Assembly: GCF_023015765.1 (NCBI RefSeq)
Contig: NZ_JALKAL010000004.1
Coordinates: 186,001 to 250,000 of the forward strand
Origin: Ornithinimicrobium sp. F0845
GTDB lineage: Bacteria > Actinomycetota > Actinomycetes > Actinomycetales > Dermatophilaceae
Length of the DNA: 64,000 nt
Direction of reading: 5' to 3'
In this document: one piece after another, positions 36,353 through 44,370 of the stretch
How the letters are laid out: the number at the start of each line of letters is the position of its first letter
How positions within the stretch are numbered: position 1 is the first letter of the stretch
The notes under the pieces: model-generated
Databases searched by the model: none
What the model saw: the letters and a program-made list of their open reading frames with translations, nothing else
What the model was told of the DNA's origin: nothing
Made by a program: the position numbers and the translations under genes

Positions 36353-36958
36353 TCATCGGCGGCGCCGTGGCAGGGCGGCACCCATGCCGAGCAGCCCGAC
36401 GGCCGAGGCCGCCACGGCCGTGTTGGTGAGCAACGACTCCTCGGGCACCCCATCACCTTGCCGGACCGAGTTGAACTCCACCCCGGCGACGGCGATTTCG
36501 GCCGACACGCGGCACCGGTCGGCGGCCTCCGGACTGACCTCGACGGCGCACAGCGCCCGGACCTGGTCTGCGAACCGGTCGTCGATCTCCCCGCGCGCCC
36601 ACCGCCCGAGCGGCTGACCGGTCCGCTCGGCGTAGCGCAACAGGTCATAGCCGTAGTCGTGCTGCCGACAGGCCGGCTCGAAGCGCTGGGGCAGGGTCAC
36701 GGGCGAGGAGCAGCCTCCGTCAGCACGAACCACCTGGCCATCCTGCAGGACCGGCCGATAGCCGACGACCGTGTCGAAGTCCTCCGGGACCGCTTCCAGC
36801 GCCTCCCCGGCAGTGCCCGCCGTCAGCGCACGGACCGCGACCGCCGCCGGCGTCTGCTCCTCCCCGGCCTCCGCGCCGGTGCCGGCCAGGGTGAGTCCGC
36901 CCGCTGCGGCGAGCGCGATGAGTGACAGGAGGAGTGCGTTGACGCGTCGGGAGGTCAT
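36353..36958 (-). CDS. secreted prokaryotic phospholipase A2-type protein with C-terminal anchor
   Basis: 201 residues from the ATG at 36958 (GAGG upstream); a GTG at 36979 is possible. The signal peptide is MTSRRVNALLLSLIALAAAG. The PLA2 core is at about residues 82-150: GGCSSPVTLPQRFEPAC, the catalytic RQHDYGYD (His100-Asp101), and paired cysteines (83/97, 143/154 region). It lacks a close match in the Ca-loop to eukaryotic enzymes, as usual for the streptomycete type. Unusually, it ends in a hydrophobic stretch (about 178-196) and RRRR, an anchor not typical of free secreted PLA2; there is no LPXTG. Confidence 0.8.
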   Translation of the reverse strand: MTSRRVNALLLSLIALAAAGGLTLAGTGAEAGEEQTPAAVAVRALTAGTAGEALEAVPEDFDTVVGYRPVLQDGQVVRADGGCSSPVTLPQRFEPACRQHDYGYDLLRYAERTGQPLGRWARGEIDDRFADQVRALCAVEVSPEAADRCRVSAEIAVAGVEFNSVRQGDGVPEESLLTNTAVAASAVGLLGMGAALPRRRR

Positions 36959-37090
36959 GTCCTCGACGCTAGGAATCACCTGCGCTGCAGCAGATCACCA
37001 CGAGGTGCGAATCTCATCCGCCCATCCGGGAGCGGCGCCGGACCGGGGCACCACCGGCGGGTGAGCACGACGTCACCCGCTGGTATGAGG

Positions 37091-37729
37091 TCAGATGGTG
37101 ACCGGCCCGTCGGGACCCTCGAAGGTCACCGAGGCCAACGCCGCCGGCCCGCCAGCGCTCTGGAAGTCGAAGTCCACACCGTCACCCCAGGAGCCGGGCT
37201 CGGTCAGCCCGAGCCACTCGCGGACCCGTGCCGCCTCGCCGGAGATGTGCAGCCCGGTCAGCCGGACCGCTGACTCCTCGAGCCGGGAGGGGTGGTGGTC
37301 CATCGTGGACCACTGGATGAAGAACGGCAGCTGCGGGTCGGCGATCAGACCCCGGATGCCGATCTGGCGCCACTGCAGCTCCACGCCCTCGGGAGTATGC
37401 CGTTGGCCCTCGACCGAGCGCCGCCCCAGTCGCGCCTCGACGTCGGAGAGGTCGTCCACCGCCACGACCCACGCCATCCAGCCGCCCCCGGTGGCCGACC
37501 GGGCCCGGACCGCCTGACCGAAGGGGGCCTTGTCGGAGGCCGGGTGGTCCAGCACCTCGACGACCTCGACGTACCGGTCGCCAGCCAGGGGCAGGATCAC
37601 GTTCCTCGTGCCGAAGCGTGGGTGGACACCGCCGTCACGGGGGGTGATCCCCAGCCTGCTGCTCAAGTGCTCCGCCGTGGCCTGGAGGCCCTCCGGACTC
37701 GCCGCGTAACTCACGTGATCGATCCGCAT
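37091..37729 (-). CDS. VOC/glyoxalase-like domain protein
   Basis: 212 residues from MRIDHVSYA (ATG at 37729). It is a two-module glyoxalase_3-type fold: an N-terminal module with the metal-ligand-like MRIDH and RNVILPLAGDRYVEVVEVLD, and a C-terminal module with LTGLHISGEAARVREWLG and VDFDFQSAGG. The LP-LAGD-YVE-E pattern is common in actinobacterial VOC proteins of unknown substrate. It is convergent with nothing on the left (36959-37090 is non-coding, nothing seen). Confidence 0.8.
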   Translation of the reverse strand: MRIDHVSYAASPEGLQATAEHLSSRLGITPRDGGVHPRFGTRNVILPLAGDRYVEVVEVLDHPASDKAPFGQAVRARSATGGGWMAWVVAVDDLSDVEARLGRRSVEGQRHTPEGVELQWRQIGIRGLIADPQLPFFIQWSTMDHHPSRLEESAVRLTGLHISGEAARVREWLGLTEPGSWGDGVDFDFQSAGGPAALASVTFEGPDGPVTI

Positions 37730-37755
37730 TCGGTCATCGTGACACATCGACGGAG

Positions 37756-38229
37756 TCAGGTTTTACCCAGGTCGGCGAGGAGTGCCCTGACCACCGAGTA
37801 CACCCCCGGCTGTTCGCTCTCCCGGGGTCCGGCGACGTTGAGGGTCAGCTCGTGGCCCAGGCCGGCGAGCCACCGGCGGACCTCGTCGGCGGAGCCCTCG
37901 GTCACCAGACAGGGGCGGTCCAGCCGACGCGCGACCTGCACCGTGAGGTCGGTCCCAGGTGACACGAGCTGCGTCGCCCGGATGACCAGGGTCGCGTGGC
38001 TGTCCCGCACGTTCAGACGGGTGCGCACCGCGGGATCGGCCGAGGGCGCCTCCCGAAGCCCCGGGTAGGGGACGAGCAGCCCTGGTGGCTCCAGGAAGTC
38101 CTCCGCCCAGCCGCCTGCCGGGCACCACCCGGCATACTCCCACCCCGCCTCGATGGCCGCGTCGAGGCCGGCGCGGTCCGCGCCGGTCTGCCCGCCGGAC
38201 ACGATCCGCGCGACGGACACCGGCGTCAC
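37756..38229 (-). CDS. putative molybdenum-carrier (YpsA/SLOG-like) protein
   Basis: 157 residues. RIVSGGQTGADRAGLDAAIE near the N-terminus is the hallmark of the Mo-carrier/SLOG Rossmann-like family, followed by GWCPAGGWAEDFL, NVRDSHATLVI and SPGTDLTVQVA. Members bind a nucleotide or molybdate cluster; the function is not settled. No molybdenum-cofactor gene is near. It starts 17 nt past the stop of the methyltransferase gene and is probably co-transcribed with it. Confidence 0.8.
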   Translation of the reverse strand: MTPVSVARIVSGGQTGADRAGLDAAIEAGWEYAGWCPAGGWAEDFLEPPGLLVPYPGLREAPSADPAVRTRLNVRDSHATLVIRATQLVSPGTDLTVQVARRLDRPCLVTEGSADEVRRWLAGLGHELTLNVAGPRESEQPGVYSVVRALLADLGKT

Positions 38230-38245
38230 GGCGCAGGCACCGCCG

Positions 38246-39088
38246 TCACGCCCCGACGGGGCCGGCGGAGCTGCCCCGCGCGGAGGCGCGACGCTGCCGG
38301 ACGGCCTCGTAGGTGATGATCGCGGCGGAGGTCGAGACGTTGAGGGAGTTGGCCCGGCCCACCATGGGGATCCGGACCCGGTGGGTGGCCGCCGCCAGCA
38401 CCTGCTCGCTGAGACCGGTCTTCTCTGCCCCCACGGCGATGGCCACCGCTCCGGTGTAGTCGACCTCGGTGTACTCCACGTCGGTGTCCGGGGTTGCCGC
38501 CACCAGCGGAATGCCCTGCTCGGCGAGCCAGGTGAGGGCCGTCCCGGTCGGGTCGCTGACGACGGGGACCGAGAAGACGGTGCCCTTGCTGGCCCGCACC
38601 AGGTTGGGGTTGCCCCAGTCGGTCACAGGGTCGGCCGCGATGACCGCATCCACCCCCGCCGCGTCGGCCGTACGCAGCATCGCTCCGAGGTTGCCGGGCT
38701 TCTCCACCGCCTCGCAGCAGAGCACCAGCGCCCCGGTCGGCACCGTGAGGTCGGCGCACGTCCGGGTGACCGTGTCCACGACAGCGAGGAACCCGTCGGG
38801 GCCCTCGCGGTAGGCGACCTTCTCGAAGGCGGTGCGTCCCAGCCGCACCAGCTCGGTCCCGCGCGCGGCCACCCCACGCACCATCAGGACCTGGGTCTGC
38901 GGGTCGGTCATCAGGTCGGGACAGAAGAACACGACGCGCGGCACGACCCCGGCACCGAGTGCCAGCTCGAGCTCCTCGAAACCCTCGATCAGGGTCCGTC
39001 CCTCGGTCTCGCGCACGCGCCGACGGCGCAGTCCGGCAAGGGCCTTCAGCCGCGGGTTCGCCGGGGAGGTGATCAGCAGTTCTTCCAT
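38246..39088 (-). CDS. SpoU/TrmH-family RNA 2'-O-methyltransferase
   Basis: 280 residues from MEELLITS (ATG at 39088). The N-terminal L30e-like substrate-binding domain (about 1-100) has NPRLKALAGLRRRRVRETEG. The C-terminal SPOUT knot domain carries motif 1 (EKPGNLGAMLRTADAAGVDAV), motif 2 (AIAVGAEKTGLSE) and motif 3 (RIPMVGRANSLNVSTSAAI). It transfers methyl from S-adenosylmethionine to a ribose in rRNA or tRNA; the exact nucleotide cannot be told. Confidence 0.92.
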   Translation of the reverse strand: MEELLITSPANPRLKALAGLRRRRVRETEGRTLIEGFEELELALGAGVVPRVVFFCPDLMTDPQTQVLMVRGVAARGTELVRLGRTAFEKVAYREGPDGFLAVVDTVTRTCADLTVPTGALVLCCEAVEKPGNLGAMLRTADAAGVDAVIAADPVTDWGNPNLVRASKGTVFSVPVVSDPTGTALTWLAEQGIPLVAATPDTDVEYTEVDYTGAVAIAVGAEKTGLSEQVLAAATHRVRIPMVGRANSLNVSTSAAIITYEAVRQRRASARGSSAGPVGA

Positions 39089-39161
39089 CACGGCAAGCAT
39101 CGCAGACCCTGGGCCGCACCCGCGCTCCGACGCGGATGGCTGTGCGCAGCCGCTTCCCGGG

Positions 39162-39167
39162 TAGCGT
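39162..39167 (+). promoter_or_regulatory. -10 box, leaderless start of HAD phosphatase
   Basis: TAGCGT, 7 nt before the GTG at 39175; this decides the start over an in-frame ATG at 39136. Confidence 0.55.
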
Positions 39168-39174
39168 GGGCGCT

Positions 39175-40020
39175 GTGAGTCAAGGGGTCCGTGCGGAGCA
39201 ACTGCTGATCGCCCTCGACGTCGACGGCACGATCCTGCACCACGACGGGCTCCTCAGCCCCCGGGTGGCCAGCGCGATCGGTGCCCTGCGCGACGCGGGG
39301 GCACACATCGTGATCGCCACCGGCCGCTCGGTCGTCGCGACGACACCGATCATCGAGCAGCTCGATCTCATCCGGGAAGGTGGGCTGGCGGTCTGCTCCA
39401 ACGGCGCCATCACGATCGGCCTGCACCCGGAGTATGACGGGGGGTACCGGATCCTGGAGGCCGTCACCTTCGACCCTCGGCCGGCTGTGGAACTGCTCCG
39501 CGAGGCGCGGCCGGACGCCCTGGTCGCCGTCGAGGAGGTCGGGGTCGGGTTCAAGCTCAGCGCCCCGTTCCCCGACGGGGAGCTGCAGGGCGACCTGCGC
39601 GTCGTCGACCACGAGGAGCTCGTCTCCGCACCGGCCACGCGTGTCACCTTCCGCGACCCCAACGGCTCGGCCGAGAGCTTCTCCGAGCTGGTCGACCGGA
39701 TCGGTCTGCACGGCGTCAACTACGCGGTCGGCTTCACCGCCTGGCTCGACCTGGCCCCCGAGGGCGTCTCCAAGGGCAGCGCACTGGAGCAGGTGCGTCG
39801 CCAGCTGCACATCGAGCCCTCGTGCACGATCGCCGTCGGCGACCAGCGCAACGACCTGGAGATGCTGGGCTGGGCGGCGCGTGGCGTCGCGATGGGCCAG
39901 GCACCGCCCGAGGTCGTCGAGGCTGCGGACGAGACGACCGCGCCCGTGGAGGAGGACGGGCTCGCCGTGCTGCTCGAGCAGGTCGCCGCCGACCTGTCCA
40001 TCACCACCAGGGAGAACTGA
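39175..40020 (+). CDS. HAD-family hydrolase, Cof type
   Basis: 281-residue phosphatase of the haloacid dehalogenase fold, subclass IIB. The nucleophile motif is LDVDGT at residues 14-19 with DVD; motif 2 is IATGRS; a cap domain spans about 85-185; motif 3 Lys is in EGVSKGSALEQV; and motif 4 is VGDQRNDLEML. These usually act on sugar phosphates or FMN and PLP. It is followed after 1 nt by an L7/L12-like small protein, so the two form a unit. Confidence 0.92.
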   Translation: MSQGVRAEQLLIALDVDGTILHHDGLLSPRVASAIGALRDAGAHIVIATGRSVVATTPIIEQLDLIREGGLAVCSNGAITIGLHPEYDGGYRILEAVTFDPRPAVELLREARPDALVAVEEVGVGFKLSAPFPDGELQGDLRVVDHEELVSAPATRVTFRDPNGSAESFSELVDRIGLHGVNYAVGFTAWLDLAPEGVSKGSALEQVRRQLHIEPSCTIAVGDQRNDLEMLGWAARGVAMGQAPPEVVEAADETTAPVEEDGLAVLLEQVAADLSITTREN

Positions 40021-40021
40021 C

Positions 40022-40270
40022 ATGGGACTGTTCGGCAACGACGACTCCGCCGAGATCGCCGCCCTCACGATGCGCGTCACCCAGCTGGAGCAGCGGGTCG
40101 AGCAGCTCGCAGAGCTGCTCGGTGCACCTCCGGCGCCGCAGGACGCCCGGATGGACGAGGTGATCCGCCTGAAGCAGCAGGACAAGCCGATCGAGGCCAT
40201 CAAGCTGCTGCGCGAGATCCAGCCCGGCCTCGGCCTGGCCGACGCGAAGGCGCTCGTCGACCGGATGTGA
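40022..40270 (+). CDS. small ribosomal L7/L12 C-terminal-domain-like protein
   Basis: 82 residues, with the ATG in the HAD gene's stop vicinity (ACTGACATGGG). The N-terminal half has a helical heptad stretch (MRVTQLEQRVEQLAELLG) that could dimerise. The C-terminal half, VIRLKQQDKPIEAIKLLREI then GLGLADAKALVDRM, resembles the L7/L12 C-terminal domain that contacts translation factors. It is too short and has the wrong context to be the real ribosomal stalk protein. Similar small proteins of unknown role are seen in actinobacteria. Confidence 0.75.
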   Translation: MGLFGNDDSAEIAALTMRVTQLEQRVEQLAELLGAPPAPQDARMDEVIRLKQQDKPIEAIKLLREIQPGLGLADAKALVDRM

Positions 40271-40292
40271 GGGCGGACTCGGCCCGATGCGC

Positions 40293-41184
40293 TCAGGCGG
40301 GGAGACCCACGAGCTCGGCGCTGTCCTGCCACAGCAGCCGCGCGGCCTCCTCGTCCTGCGCGAGCGCAGAGGGGTCGGGCCAGGTCAGCCTGCCGCGCCG
40401 CAGCGACATACGTCCGGCCCTCGGGAACCGAAACCTGCCCGAGGGCGAGTCTGGCCAGGCTGGACCCAGCGGCCGCGGCCGTGTTGAGCGTGGGAACCAC
40501 CCGTCGCAGCGGAGCGGACACGGGGGTTCCCAGGGCCTTCCAGGCGATCCGGCGCGGGAGCGAGAGGTCGGTCGCCAACCCCGTGCCGAAGACCTGACCC
40601 GGGCAGAAGGCGAGGACGGTGACTCCACGCTGCACCACGAGCGGGTCACCGGCCAGGGTCCGGGCCGTCATGACCGCGCAGAGCTTGGAGGCCGTGTAGG
40701 CCTCCTGGCCACCTATTGCCGTGCCCGGTCGGGCTGCGGCGTCGCGAGCCGGGTCCGCGAGCAGCCGCGCGTCGGCGTGCCGAGGCGGGGCCAGGCCCCC
40801 GTTGATCTCCGGGTCGTGCGTGCCACTCGTGGTCAGCACGACGGTTGCGCCCTGCGCAGACCGGTCCAACAACAGACGCACGAGCAGATAGTGCGCCAGA
40901 TAGTTGACGGCGAAGGTCGTCTCATAACCGTCGGCGGTCCGTCCCTCGGCGTCACGCCGGACGATGCCCGCATTGAGCACCAGCGGGTCGATCGGCGTCT
41001 GCCCCACCAGGTCAGCCACCTGCGCGGCGAAGGTGCGCACCGAGGCCAGGGACATCAGATCGAGCAGGAGTCCCGCTTCGGACTGTCGCGAGCCGAGCAG
41101 GACCTGGGCACCCGAGGCACGCAACGCATCGGCGCAGAGTCGACCGAAGCCTGAGCTTCCGCCAGTCATCACCACCGTGCGCAC
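40293..41184 (-). pseudogene. short-chain dehydrogenase/reductase with a C-terminal frameshift
   Basis: Would be about 297 residues from a GTG at 41184. Rossmann start VVMTGGSSGFGRLCADAL (TGxxxGxG), LNAGIV, catalytic Ser in LTTSGTHDPEIN and YTASKLCAV (Tyr-x3-Lys) are all intact. At about 40400-40412 the frame shifts: frame one reads GRTYVAAARQADLARP, while the other frame gives RRGRLTWPDPSALAQDEEAA to a stop at 40293, the expected protochlorophyllide-reductase-like C-terminus. Net shift is one base in or two out near GTATGTCGCTGCGG. The catalytic core is spared. It may be a sequence error. Confidence 0.75.
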
Positions 41185-41407
41185 GGCATACTCCTCACCC
41201 AGGGAGCGATGGTGACCAGTGTCGCCTGCGCGATCGGTGACCGCCACACCTACTCGCGCCGTGACCGCCCGGAGCGCAGCATCACGCGCCCGGACCGGTA
41301 GAGAGCACAGCACCACACGCCCGTGGGCACGCCAGTGGGCCGGTCGCCCCCTGCGCGACCGACCCACTGGTGGTGTCGGACCCGGGTTTCCCCGCCCGTG
41401 CCCGACG

Positions 41408-41433
41408 CTGACCCGGATGCCCCTCCGGGTCAG
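41408..41433 (-). terminator. hairpin terminator after the ABC permease gene
   Basis: Perfect 10-bp stem CTGACCCGGA / TCCGGGTCAG with a 6-nt loop, 5 nt past the minus-strand stop at 41438. There is no T-tract, as is common in GC-rich genomes. Further GC dyads fill 41335-41400; no gene is seen from 41185 to 41437. Confidence 0.6.
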
Positions 41434-41437
41434 ACCC

Positions 41438-42682
41438 TCACTCGCCGCCCGCCCAGGCGGCCTTGAGGGAGACCCGACCGGAGGTCTGCAGCAGCGACCT
41501 GCGGTAGAGGCGGGTGCCGGCGGCGATCGTCAGCGCGCAGAACGCGGCGGTCAGGCCGAGCGCGAGGAGCGCCTCCCACCACTGCGCACTGCCCTCGAGC
41601 AGCCGCATCGGCATCAGGATCGTAGAGAGCACCGGCACGAACGAGCCGATCACCTTGGCCGCGCCGTCCAGGCTCAGGCCCACGATGAAGACCAGCACCA
41701 GCCCCATGGTCAGCGGCATGGTGGTCGACTGCAGGTCCTCCGTGCGCGAGGCCATCGCGCCGGCCGCCGCCCAGATGCAGGCCAGGGCCAGGAAGCCGAG
41801 CACGAAGAACGGGATGTACCAGAGGAAGGCCTCGGTCACCATCGACAGGTACTGGTCGTAGTTGGTGAAGGTCAGACCCACCAGGGCAACCGCACCGAGG
41901 ATCGCGATCTGGCCCAGGGCGAGCAGTGTGTTGCCGATGACCTTGCCGGTCAGCAGCGCCCGCACCGAGATGGCGGCCGCAAGGATCTCCACGATCCGGG
42001 ACTGCTTCTCCTCGACGACCGAGTTGGCGATCGCCATACCGAACATCATGGCCGCCATGTAGAACAGCATCGCCATGGCGAAGCCGGCGACCCACGCCAC
42101 GAAGCGCGACTCCTCATCGCCGCCGGACAGGTCTCTGGTCTCGATGGTCGTGCCCGCCGTGAGCGCCTCCATGCTGGTCCCGGCGGCCTCGGCGTTCTCC
42201 TGCAGCGCGGTGGTGCGGACCGCCTCGCTGATGACGCTCAGCATCTCGCCGTCGGTCTCCCCGTTGGTGACCAGCTCCCAGCCCTCACCCTCCGGCAGGA
42301 GGGCGCCGTGCACCTCCTCGTCGACGAGCATGGCCTCGGCGGCCGCGGTGTCAGCGACCTCGACGACCTCGACGGTGGCCTCGGGGTCCGAGGCCTGCAG
42401 GTCCTGCTCGGCCTGGGTGAGGACCGTGGCGGCAGCAGTGTCGGTGACCGCGACCTTGAACGACGGTGCTCCGCCACTCATCAGGAAGCCCTGCAGGGCG
42501 AAGACCGCGGCGATCAGCAGGATCGTCGCGCCCGTGCCGAGCAGGAAGTTGCGGTCGGTGAGCTTGACCTGCACCTCCCGGAGGGCCACGAGCGACCAGG
42601 GAGACTTCATGCGGGTGGTGGCCGCGGCGGCGGGTGCGGGCGTGACATTGACGTCGGTGCTGGGGCTGGTGTCGGTGCTCAT
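41438..42682 (-). CDS. ABC-2 transporter permease (NatB/YhaP type)
   Basis: 414 residues. One N-terminal membrane helix (about 45-65) precedes a periplasmic-side domain of about 130 residues (66-200). A cluster of five or six helices (about 205-395) has VVEEKQSRIVEILAAAISVRALLTGKVIG, the conserved coupling-helix region of NatB-type permeases. The usual role is Na+ or small-molecule export. The start overlaps the ATPase stop by 4 nt (ATGA). A clean hairpin follows. Confidence 0.9.
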   Translation of the reverse strand: MSTDTSPSTDVNVTPAPAAAATTRMKSPWSLVALREVQVKLTDRNFLLGTGATILLIAAVFALQGFLMSGGAPSFKVAVTDTAAATVLTQAEQDLQASDPEATVEVVEVADTAAAEAMLVDEEVHGALLPEGEGWELVTNGETDGEMLSVISEAVRTTALQENAEAAGTSMEALTAGTTIETRDLSGGDEESRFVAWVAGFAMAMLFYMAAMMFGMAIANSVVEEKQSRIVEILAAAISVRALLTGKVIGNTLLALGQIAILGAVALVGLTFTNYDQYLSMVTEAFLWYIPFFVLGFLALACIWAAAGAMASRTEDLQSTTMPLTMGLVLVFIVGLSLDGAAKVIGSFVPVLSTILMPMRLLEGSAQWWEALLALGLTAAFCALTIAAGTRLYRRSLLQTSGRVSLKAAWAGGE

Positions 42683-43563
42683 GCTGCTGCCACCTCTCGG
42701 TAGATCTCGCTGAGGGAAGGACGGACCCGGCTGAACTCGCGGACTCCGCCGCGGGAGACGGCCTCGGTCAGGAGGCGCTGAGCCGCCTCCTCGGTCTCCG
42801 GCTCCAGCTCGACGGTGCCGCCGTCCAGGTCGAGGACCTGGATGCCGGGCACGCCCCGCACCCAGCCGGCGTCGCCGGTCAGGGAGAGCACGTAGCGCAG
42901 CGGTGCGTTGCCGCGCAGCTCATCGGAGGTGCCCTTGGCGACGACCTTGCCCTTGTGCAGGACGACAATGCCGTCGCAGAGCCGGTCGACGAGCTCGAGC
43001 TGGTGGCTGCTGAACAGCACGGGCACGCCGGTCGAGGTGTGCTCGCGCAGCAGGTCGGCCATCTGGTCGACCGCCGAGGGGTCCAGGCCGGAGAACGGCT
43101 CGTCCAGGATCAGGGCCAGCGGGTCACCGAGGACGGAGGCGATGATCTGGGCCCGCTGCTGGTTGCCCAGCGAGAGCTTCTCGACCTTCTCCTTCAGGCG
43201 CTCACCGAGGCCGAAGCGCTCAAGCAGCTCCTTCGCGCGGGTGTTGGCCGCCGTCTGCGACATGCCGTGCAGCCGCCCGAGGTAGGTCAGCTGGTCCAGC
43301 ACGGGCTGCTTGGGGTAGAGCCCCCGCTCCTCGGGCATGTAGCCGAAGCGGGCGCGGTCGGCCAGCGTGGCCGGGTGGCCGTCCCAGACGACCTCACCGG
43401 CGGTCGGCGCCAGAACCCCCATGATCATGCGCATGGTCGTGGTCTTGCCGGCACCGTTGCCGCCGACAAAGCCGATCATCCTGCCGGCCGGCACCTCGAA
43501 GGTGACGTCATCGACGGCTCGCAACTCGCCATACTGCCGGGTCAGTCCCTGCACTGCCAGCAT
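42679..43563 (-). CDS. ABC transporter ATP-binding protein (NatA type)
   Basis: 294 residues from MLAVQGLTRQYGELRAV (ATG at 43563, GAGGGGAG upstream); the open frame to 43668 is not supported. It has Walker A GGNGAGKTTTMRM, signature LSLGNQQRAQIIASV (LSxGx), Walker B LALILDEPFSGLDP, the H-loop SSHQLELVDRL, and a C-terminal extension ending in VRPSLSEIYREVAAA. It is the partner of the overlapping NatB-like permease. Confidence 0.93.
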   Translation of the reverse strand: MLAVQGLTRQYGELRAVDDVTFEVPAGRMIGFVGGNGAGKTTTMRMIMGVLAPTAGEVVWDGHPATLADRARFGYMPEERGLYPKQPVLDQLTYLGRLHGMSQTAANTRAKELLERFGLGERLKEKVEKLSLGNQQRAQIIASVLGDPLALILDEPFSGLDPSAVDQMADLLREHTSTGVPVLFSSHQLELVDRLCDGIVVLHKGKVVAKGTSDELRGNAPLRYVLSLTGDAGWVRGVPGIQVLDLDGGTVELEPETEEAAQRLLTEAVSRGGVREFSRVRPSLSEIYREVAAA

Positions 43564-43709
43564 GGGCAACTCCCCTCGGTCGTGGACCCTGCGGGCCCTT
43601 CTCTGTCGTGCTCTCCAATCTGTCAGGTAGGGGACCATCGGCACATCCGCGACAGGGGGGAAATCCACCTCCGCCGCCAGGGGGAGGGCGGCAGCCTCGG
43701 CCGCATCCG

Positions 43710-43850
43710 GCGGCTGACATGGACGAGAGACAGGCGGCTGCCGTGGACGAGACAGGCGGCTGCCGTGGACGAGACAGGCGGCTGCCGTGGACGAGACAGG
43801 CGGCTGCCGTGGACGAGACCGCCGGCCGCCGTGGACAACACCGGCGGCCC
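43710..43850. repeat. 22-bp tandem repeat array between divergent genes
   Basis: Units start CGGCTGCCGTGGACGAGA at 43735, 43757, 43779 and 43801 (22-bp period, first three identical), flanked by worn copies at 43711 and about 43823. The array sits between the NatA-like start and the PNPOx promoter, in a 380-bp stretch with no gene. All copies are purely GC-rich with no dyad inside a unit, so the array does not look like a simple operator. Confidence 0.9.
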
Positions 43851-43908
43851 CTCCCGGACAGGCCAGGTCGTGAGATCGCCCACCTTCCCTGGCCTTGTGC
43901 GGTCCGCC

Positions 43909-43927
43909 TTACTACCCTGAGTAGTAA
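43909..43927. promoter_or_regulatory. palindrome before the PNPOx-fold gene
   Basis: TTACTAC-CCTGA-GTAGTAA, a perfect 7-5-7 dyad, ends 5 nt before the AAGGAG ribosome site. It is AT-rich against its surroundings and is likely an operator or overlaps the promoter; the cognate regulator is unknown. Confidence 0.55.
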
Positions 43928-43943
43928 CCCGGAAGGAGTTGCC

Positions 43944-44357
43944 ATGACTGACGACACCTGGATGGATGAGGCCACCTGCTGGGAGTTCCTGCGGGGTCAG
44001 GAGCTGGGGCGGCTGGGCTATCACCTCGTGGACGAGGTGCACATCGTGCCGGTCAACTATGTGGTCGACGGCCAGCGCCTGATCTTCCGCACGACGCCAG
44101 GGAGCAAGCTGCTGGGTCTGGTGATGCACTCCGACGTGGCCTTCGAGATCGACGGGATGCACGGGGAGGGCGCGGCCTGGTCGGTGCTCGCCCGTGGGCG
44201 CGCCCGGATCCTGGAGGGCGAGGAGAAGCGCGAGGCCGAGGCGCTGCCGCTGCGTCCGTGGACGGGCGGGGCGAAGTTCACCATCGTGGCCATCGACGTG
44301 GAGTCCGTGAGCGGGCGCCGGATGGAGCTGACCAACCGCGAGGCCCAGGACGGGTGA
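43944..44357 (+). CDS. pyridoxamine 5'-phosphate oxidase-fold (flavin/F420-binding) protein
   Basis: 137 residues. The split-barrel fold is suggested by ATCWEFLRGQELGRLGYHL, the VPVNYVVDGQRLIFRT strand pair and GSKLLGLVMHSDVAFEID; it ends with TIVAIDVESVSGRRME. Members bind FMN or F420, and many are hypoxia- or stress-linked in actinobacteria. AAGGAGTTG precedes the ATG. A palindromic site lies in its leader. The substrate is unknown. Confidence 0.88.
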   Translation: MTDDTWMDEATCWEFLRGQELGRLGYHLVDEVHIVPVNYVVDGQRLIFRTTPGSKLLGLVMHSDVAFEIDGMHGEGAAWSVLARGRARILEGEEKREAEALPLRPWTGGAKFTIVAIDVESVSGRRMELTNREAQDG

Positions 44358-44370
44358 CCCGCCGGGCGCC

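Noticed and set aside
43710-43850. CRISPR array
   Set aside because: Units abut with no unique spacers, the period is 22 bp, and no cas gene is present.
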